A stretch of DNA of 6,849 nt, taken from assembly GCA_031271075.1 (NCBI GenBank), contig JAISWN010000321.1, positions 1 through 6,849 on the forward strand, read 5' to 3'. Below are positions 5,338-6,849 of this stretch, piece by piece. Position numbers and translations under genes: made by a program. Numbering within the stretch: the stretch's first letter is position 1; every line of letters begins with the position of its first letter. The DNA comes from Treponema sp. (lineage in GTDB: Bacteria > Spirochaetota > Spirochaetia > Treponematales > Breznakiellaceae). Below the pieces are notes generated by a model. That model did not search any database. It was not told the DNA's origin and worked only from the letters and a program-made list of their open reading frames with translations.

Positions 5338-6849
5338 CTAATGCAGGTTTCCTACCTTCCGAAGGTTTATCTCCCGCAGAATTTCCGGATCAACTTTGAA
5401 GTTTCTTTCTTCATCCATGATGCCGTTTATCTCCTGCTGGACGTCTGTTACCTGGGTGTAACAGAAACCGGATACCCTGTCCAGTTGTTTTATCGCCGTA
5501 GTAATCTGGTCAAATCTTTTGATGTACTCTTCCGGGGAACCCACCTTGTTGCCGTAGCCCCAGCCTTCACCCCGGTTGCTGAAGGCTATGCCGCCGAATT
5601 CGCTTATGATAATTGGCTGCCCCTGGTAGGAGAATTGTCCGGCAAAGGCGGATCTTGATTTATTGTGAGGGATAAGGTTCCGCAGGATCTCTTCCAGGTA
5701 TTTTCCGTAGCGTTCAAGGAAATCCTCCCCCTGTTCCTCGTAATCGTGGAGGGTGATAATATCCGATACGGTGTGTTCCCAGCCGTCGTTGCAGATCACC
5801 GGCCTGGAGGGATCGTAGGATTTGGTAAGGTGATAGATCGTCCGGGTAAAATGCTGCTGGGCCGGATCGGTTTTAACCTGGCCTATGCCCCAGGACTCGT
5901 TAAAGGGCGTCCAGGTGATGATCGAGGGGTGATTGTAGTTCTGTTGTACAATTTCCATCCATTCGCGGGTAAAAGCGGAAACGGCGGCGTCGGTAAATTC
6001 GTAGGCCGCGGCGGCTTCGCTCCACACCAAAAGGCCCTTCACATCCGCCCAGTAGAGGAAACGTTCATCCTCAATTTTCTGGTGTTTCCGCACCCCGTTG
6101 TAGCCCGCGGCCATAACCCGGTCAATGTCGGTGATAAGGGCCTGTTCATCCGGCGGCGTTATTCCCGACTCTTTCCAGTAACCCTGATCCAGGATGAGCC
6201 GCTGGTACAGGGGCTGGTTGTTAAGGGTGACCCTTGCCCCCTCTATCCGGATCTCCCTCATGCCAAAGTAAGAGAGAACCTGATCGGCGGTTTTGCCGTC
6301 TTTCTCAAGACTAAAGCTGATGTCGTACAGATCCGGCCTCCCGGGGGACCATGCTCTGATGCCCCACTCCCAGAGAGACACGGAATTTACATCCACCCAC
6401 AGGCGCAGCCGCTTTCCGGTTACCGGCACGGTAGTTTTGTTAACATCATTTCCCTGAAAACTTACCTGGGCGGTAAAGGTAAGCCCTTCCGTCAGGCCGG
6501 CCACTTCCACTTCAAGCTCCAGCGTTCCCTTTGACAGCGCCGGCGTCATTTTTACCCCGGCGATGCGGGTCTTAGGGACGTACTCAAGCCAGACGGTCTT
6601 CCAGATACCCGTATTCTGCAGGTACCAGCAGCCGAAGTTCTCGTTCTTCCAGCGCTGTTTCCCCCGGCTCTGGCTAATATCGAAAGAATCCTCCGCCTGG
6701 ACAGTGATGCTGTTCGTCCCCTTCCTGACCAGATCGGTAATGTCAAAGGAGAAACGGGCGTAAGCCCCGGTATGCTCCCCCGCAAAACTTCCGTTGACCC
6801 AGAGACGGGTATGGTAATCGCAGCCCTCAAAGTGGAGGAAGACCCGGGC
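5338..6849 (-). CDS. Glycoside hydrolase family 2 enzyme (beta-galactosidase/beta-glucuronidase type), N-terminus outside window
   Basis: The - strand frame is open from the window edge to a TAG stop at 5340-5338, giving 503 visible residues. The internal Met at 6549 is not the start, because the 100 codons upstream of it encode conserved GH2 sequence. Domains (visible numbering): a jelly-roll sugar-binding domain (about 1-95, with LWVNGSFAGEHTGAYARFSF and NTGIWKTVWLEY), an immunoglobulin-like domain (about 96-200, ending near FGMREI), and a TIM barrel (about 200-503, with GYNGVRKHQKIEDERFLYWAD). The catalytic acid/base is the Glu of FNESWG (codon 5898-5896) and the nucleophile the Glu of ISEFGG (codon 5601-5599), 99 residues apart. 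The enzyme would release a terminal beta-linked sugar by a retaining mechanism. Specificity (galactoside, glucuronide, mannoside or other) cannot be read here. The protein ends right after the barrel, as in short GH2 enzymes of about 600 residues, so about 100 residues are probably missing. Export cannot be judged without the N-terminus. Confidence 0.95.
   Translation of the reverse strand, partial: ARVFLHFEGCDYHTRLWVNGSFAGEHTGAYARFSFDITDLVRKGTNSITVQAEDSFDISQSRGKQRWKNENFGCWYLQNTGIWKTVWLEYVPKTRIAGVKMTPALSKGTLELEVEVAGLTEGLTFTAQVSFQGNDVNKTTVPVTGKRLRLWVDVNSVSLWEWGIRAWSPGRPDLYDISFSLEKDGKTADQVLSYFGMREIRIEGARVTLNNQPLYQRLILDQGYWKESGITPPDEQALITDIDRVMAAGYNGVRKHQKIEDERFLYWADVKGLLVWSEAAAAYEFTDAAVSAFTREWMEIVQQNYNHPSIITWTPFNESWGIGQVKTDPAQQHFTRTIYHLTKSYDPSRPVICNDGWEHTVSDIITLHDYEEQGEDFLERYGKYLEEILRNLIPHNKSRSAFAGQFSYQGQPIIISEFGGIAFSNRGEGWGYGNKVGSPEEYIKRFDQITTAIKQLDRVSGFCYTQVTDVQQEINGIMDEERNFKVDPEILREINLRKVGNLH

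Noticed and set aside
5354..5366. Perfect short palindrome ACCTTCCGAAGGT as a possible terminator
   Set aside because: It lies inside the end of the GH2 coding region, has an unrealistically small loop and no T-run on either strand.
5257..5658. Open + strand frame of 133 codons starting in the convergent gap
   Set aside because: Most of it is antisense to the GH2 C-terminal region, there is no good ribosome binding site, and no family resemblance.
5665..6534. Open + strand frame of 289 codons opposite the GH2 gene
   Set aside because: It is fully antisense to conserved GH2 sequence that includes both catalytic glutamates, and shows no recognisable domain.

Overview
The window holds a block of five co-directional genes on the + strand (positions 1 to 5254) and one convergent gene on the - strand (6849 to 5338). 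It is GC-rich and densely coded. The organism is a diderm (two-membrane) bacterium, because the + strand block encodes a carrier of the LolA superfamily and an outer-membrane-type beta-barrel with a C-terminal phenylalanine. My best guess is a spirochaete, possibly a gut treponeme. That rests on general resemblance of gene order and protein style, not on a marker gene, and should be treated as a guess.

Layout: (1) the 3' end of an ABC-transporter ATPase of the LolD/MacB type, cut by the left edge of the window. (2) A 566-residue FtsX/LolC/LolE-type permease that overlaps the ATPase by 4 bases and carries an unusually large periplasmic domain. (3) A second, normal-sized permease of the same fold (423 residues), 9 bases downstream behind a perfect AGGAGG. 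(4) A 252-residue exported protein of the 'outer membrane lipoprotein-sorting protein' (LolA-like) family. (5) A 402-residue exported protein that looks like an outer-membrane beta-barrel. (6) After an 83-base gap, a convergent glycoside hydrolase family 2 enzyme whose N-terminus lies outside the window.

Read together, genes 1 to 5 form a plausible trans-envelope shuttle. An inner-membrane ABC extractor (ATPase plus two unlike permeases) would lift a lipid-anchored or lipidic substrate out of the inner membrane and pass it to a soluble LolA-like periplasmic carrier. The carrier would deliver it to the outer membrane, where the beta-barrel is the natural candidate acceptor or exit. The individual families are known. 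The parts worth a second look are the complete chain in one operon, the strong asymmetry between the two permeases, and a large insertion that seems to fall where the carrier-recruiting 'Hook' of LolC lies. The substrate cannot be read from the sequence. The GH2 enzyme faces the other way and is probably an independent carbohydrate-use gene.
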